Positions 1-7,012 of a DNA stretch of 28,163 nt are shown piece by piece; positions within the stretch are counted from its first letter, which is position 1; each line of letters starts with the position of its first letter. A program made the translations under genes and the position numbers. This DNA is from a virus: the IMG/VR virus record IMGVR_UViG_3300007636_000002, positions 1 through 28,163 of that record; one strand, 5' to 3'. A model generated the notes under the pieces. The model saw nothing but the letters and a program-made list of their open reading frames with translations, was not told the origin of the DNA and made no database searches.

Positions 1-249
1 CCTATACATTATCTCCATTATACTATGTTTATCACATATTTCAGGAGAATTATGAACAGTTTTGTGTTTACCTGGAAGACTTATACCTACAGCCCAAGAA
101 CCTATCGCATCTTTAACCGCTACAGGACTTATTATAATATTGTTTTTAACACAATATAAATAAGCTTGCTCTTCTTCAGCTGATTGCATGTAGTCATCTG
201 GTAGTCTTCGTTTAGCTTGTTCTTTAGCTCTCTTAGATCCTACACTCAT
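1..249 (-). CDS. Hypothetical protein, C-terminus outside window
   Basis: The last gene of the leftward operon, cut by the window edge after 83 residues. It begins MSVGSKRAKEQAKRRLPDDY, a basic N-terminus, and continues with a mixed alpha/beta-looking stretch that includes GSWAVGISLPGKHK. The ATG lies directly after the TAA of the primase-helicase gene (no gap), so translation is probably coupled to it. I do not recognise the family. Its place behind the replication genes suggests a role in DNA metabolism, but nothing in the visible part proves that. Confidence 0.6.
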   Translation of the reverse strand, partial: MSVGSKRAKEQAKRRLPDDYMQSAEEEQAYLYCVKNNIIISPVAVKDAIGSWAVGISLPGKHKTVHNSPEICDKHSIMEIMYR

Positions 250-1959
250 TTATTCCCAAGGCATTGCTTCGTTAGACATATCTACTGGTTCGTGAGGCAC
301 AAAGCAACCTGATTTAGGTTCCCATTTAAAATGAGCTTCAGCACCGTTCTCACCTAAGTTTTGGAATTTGACTTTGAGAACTTTTGCCTTAACTGTCCTA
401 TTTTCATAGTCACGATGTACAAGTATACCATGATAGCTAGCATCATACCATTCGCCACCACCTTTAATGTTATACATAGTTGGTTCTTCAATTTTACCAT
501 TTCCATCTTTATACATTTTAGTAGGGTGAGCAACTATAAATACTAATACATCAAATTTCTTAGCAAATATTTCTATCTTACTTAGATATTCCATAGTATA
601 TCTGTTAACGTCTTCAGTCTTACAGTCAACATCTCTAACTTTATTAAATGGATCAATAACTAAACATTTAATACCTTTACGTTTAACTAACTCAGCGCCT
701 TTACGTAGCACTGATTCTAAAGTATAACGTTCCATATCTATATGATAGAAGTTTTCATTAACGTGATCAGCAATTTGATTCCATTTATCTCCATGAATAT
801 CTGAAGCACTTGGCATACCTTGCCAAACTTTACGCATTATTTTATGTGCGTGCAAATAAGTTGGTGCATTCTCAGGTGAAGCAAACGCCGTTTTCCAGCC
901 ATAGTTTTGGTTATACCCAACAACCATTTGATCGACAAAATCCGATTTACCGCTAGACGGAATACCAGTGACAGTAATGAATTGACCAGTGTAAGTCGAA
1001 AATATGTCGTCGAAATTCTGTAGGCCAACTTGAAATCCTGGTTTAAAACCATTACGAACAAAGTCCGTAATCTCACCTTCGATATCTTTAAATGTTGTGA
1101 CATTCTCAAGCGGTACTGGTCTCGCTCCGGTAATACACTCTGCCAGTTTTTCTTTTCCATGTTTAAGTAAATATTCATTTGCGTCTTTACAGTCATCAAA
1201 TGAAGCTAAAAAACAAACTTCAGCACCAAGTCTTCTTATAAGTTCTTGTTGCAAAGCTTGACCAGCTTCGTCCGCATCAACAGCTAATATTATTCTTTCT
1301 TTATCTTCAAAGTAATCAATACAAGCATCTAAGTAATCTAAATTGTTACTGTTTAATGTAGCTCCGTTAGGTACAGATATTGAATTAGGTATGCCAGCTT
1401 CATGAAGTGCTAACACATCCATTTCGCCTTCTACTATAATGCATTGGTCGTAACCAATTATACTGTTTATATTATAAAAGACTTTCTCAGCGCCCTTATA
1501 CAATTTAAAGTTTTTTCTTCCATCGCGATACTTAACATTGATAAGTTGATCGCCAATAAAATAATTGAACTTTATAACGTTCTCGGTTTTACCGGTTTGT
1601 GGCATGTACTCTGGACCCTCGCCGATCTTAAGATCTTGAAGGGTTTTCTGAGTAATTCCTCTTGTACTAAACCAGTCTTCAACTTTAGTACTTACTTTTT
1701 GCACAGTAGGCGTGTCTGGTCTTATATAGACTTTTTCAGAAGCACCTTTACGTTGATAAGTATGTAGTTGAAAGCTAGTGTTACAATTATGGCAAGTACC
1801 GAGACCACGTTCCCAATCATAAGAAGCACATTGTGCTTTTTGGTTTTTAGGTTGTCTATCAGAAGAACACAAGGGACAAGTCCCCTGTGGTTTACCTTCA
1901 GCTAGACCATATTGATTGAAATCATCAATCAAGAATCCATTGATCTCACTTGTTTGCAT
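250..1959 (-). CDS. Bifunctional DNA primase-helicase (T7 gp4-like)
   Basis: This 569-aa protein should make RNA primers and unwind DNA at the phage fork. Seen in order: an N-terminal zinc finger with Cys28, Cys31, Cys56 and Cys59; a TOPRIM primase core with VEGEMD (Glu177, Glu179) and the acidic motif AVDADEAG (Asp228, Asp230); then a RecA-like ring-helicase domain with Walker A GIPSSGKS (332-339), a likely catalytic Glu363 in SPENAP, Walker B LVID (Asp436) and motif H4 VAHPTK with His478. Length and order match T7 gp4 and related Twinkle-like enzymes. Its ATG overlaps the TAA of a 20-codon gene (TAATG), and SSB lies just upstream, so SSB and helicase are co-expressed. The partner DNA polymerase is not visible and probably lies further left. 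Confidence 0.96.
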   Translation of the reverse strand: MQTSEINGFLIDDFNQYGLAEGKPQGTCPLCSSDRQPKNQKAQCASYDWERGLGTCHNCNTSFQLHTYQRKGASEKVYIRPDTPTVQKVSTKVEDWFSTRGITQKTLQDLKIGEGPEYMPQTGKTENVIKFNYFIGDQLINVKYRDGRKNFKLYKGAEKVFYNINSIIGYDQCIIVEGEMDVLALHEAGIPNSISVPNGATLNSNNLDYLDACIDYFEDKERIILAVDADEAGQALQQELIRRLGAEVCFLASFDDCKDANEYLLKHGKEKLAECITGARPVPLENVTTFKDIEGEITDFVRNGFKPGFQVGLQNFDDIFSTYTGQFITVTGIPSSGKSDFVDQMVVGYNQNYGWKTAFASPENAPTYLHAHKIMRKVWQGMPSASDIHGDKWNQIADHVNENFYHIDMERYTLESVLRKGAELVKRKGIKCLVIDPFNKVRDVDCKTEDVNRYTMEYLSKIEIFAKKFDVLVFIVAHPTKMYKDGNGKIEEPTMYNIKGGGEWYDASYHGILVHRDYENRTVKAKVLKVKFQNLGENGAEAHFKWEPKSGCFVPHEPVDMSNEAMPWE

Positions 1960-2021
1960 TAATCTTCTATTAAGGTTATTTCACCGTTTTTGTTTTTACG
2001 AGCAATTATATAATCCTCCAT
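1959..2021 (-). CDS. 20-aa microprotein between SSB and primase-helicase
   Basis: A 20-codon frame, MEDYIIARKNKNGEITLIED, fills the whole gap between the SSB stop (TAA ending at 2022) and the primase-helicase start. Its TAA shares one base with the next ATG (TAATG), and its own ATG follows the SSB stop with no gap. This perfect tiling is the only evidence that it is translated. It may matter mainly as a coupler that passes ribosomes from SSB to the helicase. No family is recognised. Confidence 0.5.
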   Translation of the reverse strand: MEDYIIARKNKNGEITLIED

Positions 2022-2345
2022 TTAAAACGGAAGATCATCCTCTACTTTTTGAGGTGCGCTTGCTGCTTGAAAACCTCCATTGCCTTGAGCATCATCTCTT
2101 GGTGGCACAGCTACATTACTTCCATTAGTCCAAACAACTTTAACATTACCTAAATAAACTTTAGGTGCTTTAGCTTCGCGTTCTTCTTTACTCTGCTCTA
2201 TAATAATAGGACCATTGTTGCCGAAGTTATCAAGCTCGTCGTTTAACGTAATAGTAACAGGTAGGTATTTACCTTTCTTACCTACATAGATCTTACTTTT
2301 ATCAATTTGATCTAAATTAATACTTGTTTTAATAATACTTGCCAT
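2022..2345 (-). CDS. Single-stranded DNA-binding protein
   Basis: A 107-aa protein whose last residues, KVEDDLPF, are the acidic aromatic tail typical of bacterial and phage SSB proteins, used to dock partner enzymes. The body (about 1-80) is rich in short beta-type segments (KYLPVTITLNDELD, PKVYLGNVKVVW), consistent with a small OB fold, and a flexible Gly/Ala/Gln linker joins it to the tail. It is shorter than E. coli SSB (178 aa) and not clearly of that subfamily. It sits between the exonuclease/annealing genes and the primase-helicase. The role is inferred from tail, size and context; the OB fold itself is not proven by sequence inspection. Confidence 0.8.
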   Translation of the reverse strand: MASIIKTSINLDQIDKSKIYVGKKGKYLPVTITLNDELDNFGNNGPIIIEQSKEEREAKAPKVYLGNVKVVWTNGSNVAVPPRDDAQGNGGFQAASAPQKVEDDLPF

Positions 2346-2346
2346 T

Positions 2347-2514
2347 TTAGTAAGTGTTTAATTGGTTAAACATTCTTGTTAACTGGTCTTTATTAGCTCC
2401 AGTGTTTCTACGTAGATTATCTACTGCTTTTACGTGGTTTTGATTTGTGTAAAAGTTGGTTTCATTGGTTTTGATTCCTGTTACGGTACATACTCTTTTT
2501 CTGGTTCTTGGCAT
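2347..2514 (-). CDS. Hypothetical 55-aa basic protein
   Basis: A 55-codon frame starting MPRTRKRVCTVTGIKTNETN and ending NQLNTY. It fills the gap between the exonuclease gene (2 nt upstream) and SSB (1 nt downstream). The start CxVTG resembles half of a zinc-finger-like entry, but only one Cys is present. The rest is polar and probably helical. Its fit between two recombination genes supports a real gene; the function is unknown. Confidence 0.65.
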   Translation of the reverse strand: MPRTRKRVCTVTGIKTNETNFYTNQNHVKAVDNLRRNTGANKDQLTRMFNQLNTY

Positions 2515-2516
2515 AA

Positions 2517-3248
2517 TTAAAGTGTTTCGGATTTAAAATATTGGTTTGGGTCAAAATCTTTACTGTCAAAGAATAACTCATACTGAGCTACTGCTTCTTG
2601 CACTTTACGTTGACCTTTTTCGTAAAATGAGCTTGAACATTCGCATATTTTTATTTGATGGGTGTTTTTGTCTATTACTATAAATAGCATGTCATAGCCA
2701 AATAACTGATTGTAGATAAAAGCTTGGCTATCGTAATTGTACTTAGATGCAGAGTATCTGAATTTCTCTATATCGTTTGTAGTTTTTAAGTCTATAACTA
2801 ATCTTTCACTGTGATTAACTATGTCAGCTTTACCTTTCCACATTTTACCCTCAATCTCTTTAATGCCTGGAATTTCATATTCTACTTCTCCACTAGTAAT
2901 TAGATCTTTGCATACGGTGTTAGACATCATCTTGTCAACCATTAACTCAATTTGATCTACTTCTTGCTGTAGTAAACATAATTCTCCATTAGAGATCTCT
3001 TTATACGCTTTAGTATTCCTTGTAGTTGACTGTACTATCTTAAAGTTTTTAAGCTTATTAGGTTCTAGTATAGCGGTATGAAAATAACCGCCAACTAAGA
3101 ACGCTGGTATAGTCTTTTGAGGAATATGAAGCGCTAAAGGATTTTTTAATAAAGTAGATATATCAGAGTTGCTTAGATATTGTTTTCCAAACTTACCGTA
3201 GTAATGCTCGTCTTCTTCTAACTTTTTTAAAATTGCTTTAGTGTCCAT
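2517..3248 (-). CDS. PD-(D/E)XK exonuclease (RecE/lambda-exo-like role)
   Basis: A 243-aa nuclease. The catalytic motif is visible as Asp142 in WKGKADIV, then Asp153-x-Lys155 in VIDLKTT, followed by QAFIY (Gln175-Tyr179). The N-terminal GGYFHTAILEP (53-63) matches the His/Glu segment that precedes the core in the RecE/Cas4-type exonuclease family. It should resect double-stranded ends to give 3' single strands. The gene follows the ERF-type annealing gene without a gap (TAA then ATG), the classic phage exonuclease plus annealase pair, and SSB is next but one. Together they form a recombination module. Not recognised beyond family level. Confidence 0.88.
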   Translation of the reverse strand: MDTKAILKKLEEDEHYYGKFGKQYLSNSDISTLLKNPLALHIPQKTIPAFLVGGYFHTAILEPNKLKNFKIVQSTTRNTKAYKEISNGELCLLQQEVDQIELMVDKMMSNTVCKDLITSGEVEYEIPGIKEIEGKMWKGKADIVNHSERLVIDLKTTNDIEKFRYSASKYNYDSQAFIYNQLFGYDMLFIVIDKNTHQIKICECSSSFYEKGQRKVQEAVAQYELFFDSKDFDPNQYFKSETL

Positions 3249-3767
3249 TTAGAGTGTTGTTAATTCTTGTTCCACCTCCTTGGTTAGAACATACTTAGCT
3301 TTGATAGCTTCTAGTTTACCGCCTGACTTAATGAAATCTTTTGCCTTAGCTATTTGCGTAGCATTCATTGGTGTTTTTGAGTGGTCATTACTAGCATCAC
3401 TATCTTGGGTGTCGTCAATTAGAAACAAATTACCTAAAGAATATTTCTTACCATAAGAAGATGCAGAGCCAAATTGCTGAGGTGTCTGCATACCTTTTTG
3501 TAGTAAGTCAACACCAACTAAAGCTGTAGCCGAAACGTGGTTTTCACCATCTGAAATCGTAGCTTTGCTTTCTAGTATAGGCATTGGTTGGCTATTGATT
3601 AATGTCTCATTAATCGTAACAGATACTCCTAGTTCTAATAGATAGGGTTTTGTTGCTTCTAAAATGTCTTCGGCAGATCTGAAGTTGTACTTACCGAATG
3701 AGTTAAATCTACTTTTCTTCGATTTAAACTTTGTCTGAATAGTTGAGAGCTTTTCGTTTATTGTCAT
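3249..3767 (-). CDS. ERF-family single-strand annealing protein
   Basis: The conserved ERF signatures are YNFRSAEDILEATKPYL near the N-terminus and QQFGSASSYGKKYSLGNLF in the middle, followed by the acidic stretch LIDDTQDSD. ERF proteins anneal complementary strands during phage recombination and genome circularisation. I place the start at the ATG giving MTINEKLSTIQ (172 aa). The frame stays open 12 codons further up to 3803, but those residues (MIIYIRPNTNN) overlap an AT-rich palindromic region and look non-coding. The C-terminal 40 residues are basic and helical. The gene is directly followed by the exonuclease gene. Confidence 0.9.
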   Translation of the reverse strand: MTINEKLSTIQTKFKSKKSRFNSFGKYNFRSAEDILEATKPYLLELGVSVTINETLINSQPMPILESKATISDGENHVSATALVGVDLLQKGMQTPQQFGSASSYGKKYSLGNLFLIDDTQDSDASNDHSKTPMNATQIAKAKDFIKSGGKLEAIKAKYVLTKEVEQELTTL

Positions 3768-3808
3768 TACATTATTGGTATTTGGTCTTATATATATAAT
3801 CACATATA

Positions 3809-3822
3809 TAAAACTGGTTTTA
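3809..3822. promoter_or_regulatory. 14-nt palindrome in the sigma-annealase gap
   Basis: The gap 3768-3842 is the widest in the distal part of the leftward operon. It holds the inverted repeat TAAAAC-TG-GTTTTA, next to AT-only stretches (TATATATAATCACATATATA on the plus strand, 3789-3808). The 2-nt centre is too tight for an RNA hairpin, so a dimeric protein site is more likely than a terminator. It could be an operator or part of a promoter for the recombination and replication genes. This is inference only. Confidence 0.35.
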
Positions 3823-3842
3823 CATTTATATTAATATTTAAC

Positions 3843-4595
3843 TTACAGATAGTCAATCACTTGCGCGGGGTCTACATTTTTAATTAAACTTTGTACAGCT
3901 TGCTTCTTTAGCTCTGAAACTCTTACGTAATCACTAGCGCCTTTTATGTTTAATTTAGCAGCTATTTCTTTAGCAGAGTGCTTATCACAGTCTAATCCGT
4001 AAGACAATCTCAGTACTTCGTATTCGTTTTTAGTTAAATGCTTTAACATTAAACTTTTTAAATAAGAATTTAATAAAGCTATATTATACGGCTCTGATTT
4101 ATCAGGCACTTGATAGGTCATATCTTCATCATCTTCATAAGGATTAGCATCAATACTTAAAAAGATGCTATTAAAGAACATGCTAACCATCTTCTCATCA
4201 TTAGGATTCTTACGTATTTCGTTCATCTTGTGCTCTGGTATACGTATATCGCCTCTGTTTATATCTACAGCTCTACGTATAGAACCTTTAATGCGTTTAG
4301 AAAAGAAAGACTTTAAGGTTTTTTCTTGATCTTCAGAGCTCTCTAACGTTAGGTAGTCTAATTTGTCAACTGACTTTATAAGACCAACTGATCCTTCTTG
4401 AATTAGGTCGGTTATTGTCATGACGCCTGAGGCTTGCTGACTGGTTGAGAATTTACGAGCTATGTTTTCCACGAGAGGTAAGAACTTAGTTATAAGTTCA
4501 TTTCTTTCGTAGCCAGTAAGATTTTTGAGGTCAGGTTGCGAAGCTTTGACATCCTCTTTATATCTTATATAGTTCTTAATATTATATTTTTTCAT
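3843..4595 (-). CDS. Phage-encoded sigma-70-family factor
   Basis: A 250-aa protein with sigma region 2 at about 30-115: LPLVENIARKFS, then DLIQEGSVGLIKSVDKLD (63-80, the core-RNA-polymerase binding helix), then FFSKRIKGSIRRAVDINRG. A region-3-like segment is RIPEHKMNEIRK (118-129). Region 4 is at about 186-240: LTKNEYEVLRLSYGLD, an HTH with SAKEIAAKLNI and VRVSELKKQAVQSL. It should direct host RNA polymerase to phage promoters. No region 1.1 is present. The start overlaps the preceding HTH gene by 14 nt. The repeated element found seven times between 6980 and 11060 is the natural candidate target, but this is untested. Small sigma factors of this type are known in several Bacteroidota phages. 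Confidence 0.9.
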   Translation of the reverse strand: MKKYNIKNYIRYKEDVKASQPDLKNLTGYERNELITKFLPLVENIARKFSTSQQASGVMTITDLIQEGSVGLIKSVDKLDYLTLESSEDQEKTLKSFFSKRIKGSIRRAVDINRGDIRIPEHKMNEIRKNPNDEKMVSMFFNSIFLSIDANPYEDDEDMTYQVPDKSEPYNIALLNSYLKSLMLKHLTKNEYEVLRLSYGLDCDKHSAKEIAAKLNIKGASDYVRVSELKKQAVQSLIKNVDPAQVIDYL

Positions 4596-5199
4596 TTAGA
4601 ATTAATTTTTCATGTTTAAGTTCATTGTTCATTTTTCTATGTATTGTTCTAGTTGAGCAATTAAGCGCCTTAGATAAACCTTTAATTGTTATAGCATGTC
4701 CTTCGTCATTTATAGCTAGCATAGCCTCGTAGATGTCTTCTATCGTTATGCTTGTTTTTCTACCAATTAACTTACCTACTATTTTTAGTTTTTCATCAGT
4801 GCTTAGTCCTGTGTAATCATTGAATATAATCTTCCTTAGTTTATTGTTGGGAGGTTCTTCAAGATCACTCTGGTTTATATCTCGTATTATATTAGTTAAC
4901 TTGTCGGGTTTTATGGTGAATGTAGTAAATCCATTGTCTTTGTTTGAAATAAATATGCATAGCTTCTTGAATTTATTTTCAATTAGATTAGGATTTAAAA
5001 ACCATATAACTCTTAAGTGCCAACGTAAAGATTTATACGTATTTATCAATGCTTTACTTCTAAATAAATCATAAAACTCATACGTACCCTCTTCGAAATA
5101 ATATCCCCAGTCAAACGAATGACTAGGTTTATCTAACACAGGAAGTCTCCTATATATGATACGGTTATCGTTTAAATGTTCTATTTTTCTGTGTGACAT
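4582..5199 (-). CDS. HTH-domain protein, possible transcription or replication regulator
   Basis: A 205-aa protein. The C-terminal part (about 155-200) reads as a winged-HTH: IYEAMLAINDEGHAITIKGL, then SKALNCSTRTIHRKMNNEL. The phrase NCSTRTIHRKM is a typical recognition-helix pattern. The N-terminal 140 residues are not recognised; they hold several Trp/Phe residues (FDWGYYFEEGTYEFYDLF) and resemble the fold-rich front part of some phage replication initiators. The 3' end overlaps the sigma gene by 14 nt, so the two are likely translated together, suggesting a regulatory pair. A replication-initiator role is the alternative. Confidence 0.7.
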   Translation of the reverse strand: MSHRKIEHLNDNRIIYRRLPVLDKPSHSFDWGYYFEEGTYEFYDLFRSKALINTYKSLRWHLRVIWFLNPNLIENKFKKLCIFISNKDNGFTTFTIKPDKLTNIIRDINQSDLEEPPNNKLRKIIFNDYTGLSTDEKLKIVGKLIGRKTSITIEDIYEAMLAINDEGHAITIKGLSKALNCSTRTIHRKMNNELKHEKLILNEKI

Positions 5200-5238
5200 T
5201 AGCCTGTTACTCTTAGTAGTTAATAGCCTATTGTCATA

Positions 5239-5454
5239 TTAATATGACATGTTTTTAAGTCTGCGGCTATATTTGCGAATTAAAATTGCTTTACGCCTAA
5301 GTTCAGGCTCGTCTAAATGTGTATCATTTCTTGTTGAAATTAATATTTCATCAATTATCTCTTGTCTTAATTCATATATACTTCTCCATAAAAAATTTTT
5401 ATGATCTCGTCTTCTTGTGCACCAAATTTTGAGGTTTCCTATATTTATTGTCAT
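5239..5454 (-). CDS. Hypothetical 71-aa basic helical protein
   Basis: The protein starts MTINIGNLKIWCTRRRDHKN and is strongly basic, with a predicted long helix around ELRQEIIDEILIS and an Arg/Lys-rich C-terminus (RRKAILIRKYSRRLKNMSY). It could bind nucleic acid, but no family is recognised. The first 59 nt overlap another possible short frame on the same strand (5396-5530). Downstream, a 39-nt gap with the near-palindrome AATAG-C-CTATT precedes the HTH gene. Confidence 0.6.
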   Translation of the reverse strand: MTINIGNLKIWCTRRRDHKNFLWRSIYELRQEIIDEILISTRNDTHLDEPELRRKAILIRKYSRRLKNMSY

Positions 5455-5530
5455 TTTTTCTGAAAGTTTTTATAGTGGATTTAACTATTTCGTTTGTTTC
5501 TGTTAGGTGTTTGTATAGTTTTATGCTCAT
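5396..5530 (-). CDS. Possible 44-aa microprotein
   Basis: A 44-codon frame beginning MSIKLYKHLTETNEIVKSTI. Its ATG overlaps the TGA of the zinc-ribbon gene (ATGA, 4 nt), the coupling junction used repeatedly in this operon. Against it, the last 59 nt lie in another frame of the 71-aa gene, an overlap longer than any other here. If it is not translated, 5455-5526 is simply a 72-nt gap. The product would be basic and polar; no family is recognised. Confidence 0.35.
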
Positions 5531-5631
5531 ATTTGTTTTTCTTTGTTACAGTTTTTACAGATGTTAAGGTACCCAGCGTTTAAAGCACCACATCCACAAT
5601 TCCATGCGCTGTCTACTAGTGATTTATTCAT
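5527..5631 (-). CDS. 34-aa zinc-ribbon microprotein
   Basis: The peptide MNKSLVDSAWNCGCGALNAG continues with YLNICKNCNKEKQI. It carries C-x-C (Cys12, Cys14) and, 11 residues later, C-x2-C (Cys25, Cys28), a minimal zinc-ribbon knuckle with Asn/Gly turns. Its start shares ATGA with the lipoprotein stop. Such microproteins may bind RNA polymerase, nucleases or nucleic acid. The specific role is unknown. The four well-spaced cysteines argue against a chance frame. Confidence 0.65.
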   Translation of the reverse strand: MNKSLVDSAWNCGCGALNAGYLNICKNCNKEKQI

Positions 5632-5873
5632 TTGCAATCTATTAAATATCCATTCATAACTTGCTCGCAATAATCTTTACGAGAATAACTTAGCCAGCCA
5701 AAAGAATGTTGTCCAGGTCTAAGTTTTATTTTATTCCATTCGTCGTAATCAGCGTCATAATAAACACAATCACACATAACCTCTGGTATTACATAAATAT
5801 CTTGTTCGAATACATCTTCAACATAACAAGACTGCAATAACACTAATAATAATAATGTTTTAAATTTATTCAT
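5628..5873 (-). CDS. Small phage lipoprotein
   Basis: An 81-aa protein with a clear lipoprotein signal: positive MNKFK, hydrophobic TLLLLVLL, then a lipobox ending at Cys16 (LLQSC). After cleavage about 66 acidic residues with four more cysteines (CDC near 34-36, one near 69, one near 80) would be anchored to a membrane. The ATG overlaps the ligase stop by 8 nt (ATGAATAA). Known phage-encoded early lipoproteins often block superinfection (the T5 Llp type), so superinfection exclusion is the most likely role; a lysis-related spanin is the alternative, but it would be oddly placed in a replication operon. No homologue is recognised. Confidence 0.75.
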   Translation of the reverse strand: MNKFKTLLLLVLLQSCYVEDVFEQDIYVIPEVMCDCVYYDADYDEWNKIKLRPGQHSFGWLSYSRKDYCEQVMNGYLIDCK

Positions 5874-6705
5874 AATTTCTGATTGCTTTAAATAATGGAT
5901 GGCGATAAGAACCTGCTGGAGTTTTTTGGAAGAACGTGAACGTTGCTACCTTGCCAATATATGAGTCGGCATTGGTAAACATGGTTCGCATGATATCATA
6001 AGTTTCCATAACAGGCATACCAAAAGAAATACCGTTACTGTCAACAGCAAGAAACTTCCCAATTGTACCACTACGTTTACCTTTTCCTTCAACAAAGCCA
6101 GTGATTGTTGCTTCTGTGTCTTGGAAAGCTTTGAACTTGAGTAGATTGTTTGATCGTTTGTTTTCATAAGGTAAGTTTGTACGTAATATAGAGCCTTCGT
6201 AACCGGCTTTTAGGTTTTGATTGTTAAAGATAGTAGCTAAGCCTTTGTTAGGTGTTAGCGTAGTTGCTACTGATCGCACTTGAGGTAGGTTATAGCCTAG
6301 AAGCATAAGACGTATACATCTGTTACGGAAATCAAATGAATGATTGTTAGTTGTTTGGATATAATCGTAGCAGTGAAACTGAATAAGAGTTTGATCTTTA
6401 GTAGCATGTTGCGTGCGTACAAGAGATATAATCTTGTTAAAGTTATCTTTGAAGTCGTGATTGTATAGCTCGCCATCGAGTACAACAGTTGGGTTTGCTG
6501 CAAAGAAAGGTTTTAGTTGGCGACGTAGATGCTGAACGTTTTTGAACTTTTTACCGCTGCGACTGAATGCGCCTTGCTTTGTAAAGATACAACGTACGCC
6601 GTCAAGCTTGGGTTGAAGGAACATAGTTTGATTCCAGTTGATAGCTTTTTTTTGTTGTGCGAATGCAAGCATTGCAAATTTACCTTGTTTAATCGAGTTT
6701 ATCAT
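5866..6705 (-). CDS. ATP-dependent DNA ligase
   Basis: A 279-aa minimal ligase. The nucleophile is Lys33 in motif I, KLDGVR. Other nucleotidyltransferase motifs follow: SRSGK (48-52, motif Ia), VLDGEL with Glu79 (motif III), YEGSIL with Glu170 (motif IV), and LLKFK with Lys190 and Lys192 (motif V). The C-terminal OB domain ends SYRHPLFKAIRNYE, similar to the end of small phage and kinetoplastid-type ligases. It would seal nicks after replication and recombination. The start overlaps the preceding UVR-like gene by 17 nt. At 279 aa it is shorter than T7 ligase (359 aa), but all core motifs are present. Confidence 0.95.
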   Translation of the reverse strand: MINSIKQGKFAMLAFAQQKKAINWNQTMFLQPKLDGVRCIFTKQGAFSRSGKKFKNVQHLRRQLKPFFAANPTVVLDGELYNHDFKDNFNKIISLVRTQHATKDQTLIQFHCYDYIQTTNNHSFDFRNRCIRLMLLGYNLPQVRSVATTLTPNKGLATIFNNQNLKAGYEGSILRTNLPYENKRSNNLLKFKAFQDTEATITGFVEGKGKRSGTIGKFLAVDSNGISFGMPVMETYDIMRTMFTNADSYIGKVATFTFFQKTPAGSYRHPLFKAIRNYE

Positions 6706-6976
6706 ATTTGTTTTTAATTATTTCTATTTTTCTTTTTATTATCTTAGCTTTTTCGTAAGATTCTTCTTGTACGTATCTGTCTAGTAAGCTTTGTAATCTT
6801 ATAAGCTCTAGGTCTAAAGTTTGTTTATCAAGGTCATCTTTACTTTCTACTATAAAGTCTGATTGACTATCTTGATTTTCAAAGACTAGATGTACTTCTG
6901 ATGATACATTGAATATAGCTTTTACAACTTTAGTTGCTACACGTACAGCTAAATCATCCATTTGTTTGTCTGTCAT
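6689..6976 (-). CDS. Hypothetical protein with UVR-like coiled coil
   Basis: A 95-aa protein. The N-terminus MTDKQMDDLAVRVATKVVKA is amphipathic. The C-terminal stretch LQSLLDRYVQEESYEKAKII continuing with KRKIEII (about 64-90) has the pattern of the UVR domain that joins UvrB and UvrC and recurs in Clp-associated proteins, so it is probably a helical-hairpin interaction module. It is the first gene after promoter copy 1, only 3 nt from the GGATAATA box, so the transcript may be leaderless or start at an internal Met (codon 6). It overlaps the ligase by 17 nt. Exact role unknown. Confidence 0.75.
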   Translation of the reverse strand: MTDKQMDDLAVRVATKVVKAIFNVSSEVHLVFENQDSQSDFIVESKDDLDKQTLDLELIRLQSLLDRYVQEESYEKAKIIKRKIEIIKNKYDKLD

Positions 6977-6979
6977 ATA

Positions 6980-7012
6980 TATTATCCTATTGAGTTCGTA
7001 TTTAGTTTGTAA
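6980..7012 (-). promoter_or_regulatory. Repeated promoter-like element, copy 1
   Basis: On the minus strand: TTACAAACTAAATACGA, spacer ACTCAATA (8 nt), then GGATAATA. It fills nearly the whole gap between the 154-aa and 95-aa genes. It is the last (leftmost) copy, so it should drive the UVR-like, ligase, lipoprotein, sigma, recombination and replication genes. The box ends 3 nt before the ATG. Confidence 0.75.

Noticed and set aside
3768-3803. 12-codon N-terminal extension of the annealase
   Set aside because: The extra codons lie in the AT-rich gap with the palindrome, and ERF proteins normally begin close to the MTINEKL-like start.
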